Of a DNA stretch of 7,051 bases, positions 6,310 through 7,051 are shown piece after piece; within the stretch, counting starts at the first letter, position 1; each line of letters opens with the position of its first letter. The notes beneath the pieces are model-generated. The model did not search any database and had not been told where the DNA came from. It worked only from the letters and a program-made list of their open reading frames with translations. The stretch is from assembly GCA_017628935.1 (NCBI GenBank), contig JAGBYC010000172.1, forward strand, positions 1-7,051. The letters are read 5' to 3'. Both the position numbers and the translations under genes were made by a program. This DNA is from Clostridia bacterium. GTDB taxonomy: Bacteria > Bacillota > Clostridia > Christensenellales > Borkfalkiaceae.

Positions 6310-6424
6310 TTAAGGCTTTATAAACTGCGCAATACTTTGTTTCTACAAAACATTGTTAACCCCAACAACCAAAAAGGGTAGTTGCAACCAAAAATTTTTA
6401 AGAGCCTTGCTTAACTTGTTTCTA
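6310..6424 (+). repeat. Structured intergenic repeat, unit 2
   Basis: This is the second, diverged copy, offset 123-124 nt from unit 1. It shares the start TTAAGG-TTTATAAAC, the block AACCAAAAAGG, TTGCAACC, and the end TAACTTGTTTCTA. The inner hairpin is retained as CAAC (6363-6366) with GTTG (6381-6384) around AAAAA (6371-6375), including the same bulged A (6380). One base pair differs by a double change from unit 1 (T-A to C-G). The closing stem and the first hairpin of unit 1 are mostly lost here. The unit ends 45 nt before the next gene, so it could lie in that gene's leader. Confidence 0.6.
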
Positions 6425-6469
6425 ATCGTTTAATTAGGTTAATTATTAAAATAAAACATTTGGAGAATT

Positions 6470-7051
6470 ATGTTATCTTTATTATTTAGTGATTCTGAAG
6501 TTACTTTTCTTTATTCTATTATCGACGTTATAAGTATAGTAATTTCTATCGGTTTATTTATTCTTAAAGGCTTTGCTATTCGTTATATTGCCAAAAAGAA
6601 TGGTTATAATAATTTATGGATGGCGTTTGTGCCTTTCTTAAACTATATTTTACTTGGTAAATATATCGGCAAGTGTAAAGTTTGGGGATTAAACCTTAAA
6701 AACATCGGCTTATGGCTTTGTATTATGAGTGCCGTTCAACTTTTTGGTTCGGGCATTATTAACGCCGGCTACTACGTAGATTCGTTTATTCAAACTTTAG
6801 AAGGTTTTGGGTTATCGGCTAAAATTACGTTTAGTTCTAAGTTTTTTGAAATGTTCTACTACTTAACGGGTGGTAGTTACGGTCAAACAAGTTATCTTGC
6901 CGAAATAACTAATATTAGTATTTATACTAACGTTATATTTTTACTTGTAGACTTGGCAATTTTAATTGCGTACGCATTTTTTGAAATCAACTTCTTCTTA
7001 TTGTTATTTAAAAAACTTGCGCCACAATACCTTACAATGTTTACAATTTTA
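6470..7051 (+). CDS. Multi-pass membrane protein, N-terminal part (3' end outside window)
   Basis: The frame opens at ATG 6470, behind GGAG at 6462-6465 (4 nt spacing), and stays open for 194 codons to the window edge. The protein is clearly integral to the membrane. Hydrophobic segments lie at about residues 14-36, 77-100 and 152-181. A short one at 50-66 reads WMAFVPFLNYILLGKYIGK and could be a re-entrant or short span. The order basic helix (RYIAKKNGYNN), then W-x-A-F-x-P-F-x-N-x-x-L-L-G-K, is a pattern I associate with uncharacterised membrane proteins of Bacillota, but I cannot name a family or function. There is no signal peptide distinct from the first span. Only weak promoter-like boxes are visible upstream, so it could be transcribed from within the repeat region or by readthrough from proS. 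Confidence 0.85.
   Translation, partial: MLSLLFSDSEVTFLYSIIDVISIVISIGLFILKGFAIRYIAKKNGYNNLWMAFVPFLNYILLGKYIGKCKVWGLNLKNIGLWLCIMSAVQLFGSGIINAGYYVDSFIQTLEGFGLSAKITFSSKFFEMFYYLTGGSYGQTSYLAEITNISIYTNVIFLLVDLAILIAYAFFEINFFLLLFKKLAPQYLTMFTIL

Noticed and set aside
6407..6452. Promoter for the membrane-protein gene
   Set aside because: TTGCTT with TTTAAT, or an isolated TAAAAT at 6447, are poor matches or have no partner box. In sequence this AT-rich they are not reliable.

Overview
The window looks like an AT-rich chromosomal segment of a low-GC Gram-positive (Bacillota-like) bacterium, probably an uncultured relative of gut Clostridia or Bacilli. This is inferred from strong AGGAGG-type ribosome binding sites, sigma-A-like promoters, TAA stops with standard-code reading, the short bacterial/archaeal-type ProRS without an editing insertion, and the style of the surface protein. 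The taxon cannot be fixed from sequence alone.

Layout from left to right. (1) Positions 1-1843 hold the 3' part of a large Asn/Tyr-rich beta-sheet surface or secreted protein. Thirteen bases later, probably translationally coupled to it, comes a 33-residue acidic peptide gene, closed by a strong intrinsic terminator. (2) Positions 1941-2481 hold a compact cassette: a stand-alone GIY-YIG nuclease-domain gene with its own promoter, flanked by two 103-bp direct repeats that are 95/103 identical. Each repeat carries short terminal inverted repeats. The cassette sits in the intergenic space between two terminators. (3) Positions 2504-4563 hold transketolase (tkt) on the minus strand, with its own promoter and a bidirectional terminator. 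(4) Positions 4654-6190 hold a divergently transcribed proline-tRNA ligase gene (proS). (5) Positions 6187-6424 hold two imperfect tandem copies of a roughly 115-nt unit, with extensive inverted repeats and a hairpin present in both copies. (6) From 6470 to the window end lies the 5' part of an unrecognised multi-pass membrane protein gene.

tkt and proS are ordinary housekeeping genes (non-oxidative pentose phosphate pathway; aminoacyl-tRNA supply) that diverge from a 256-nt spacer with a good promoter on each side. The parts that deserve attention are the repeat-flanked GIY-YIG cassette, the tandem structured repeat after proS, and the tiny acidic peptide gene behind the surface protein. None can be assigned a proven function from this window.
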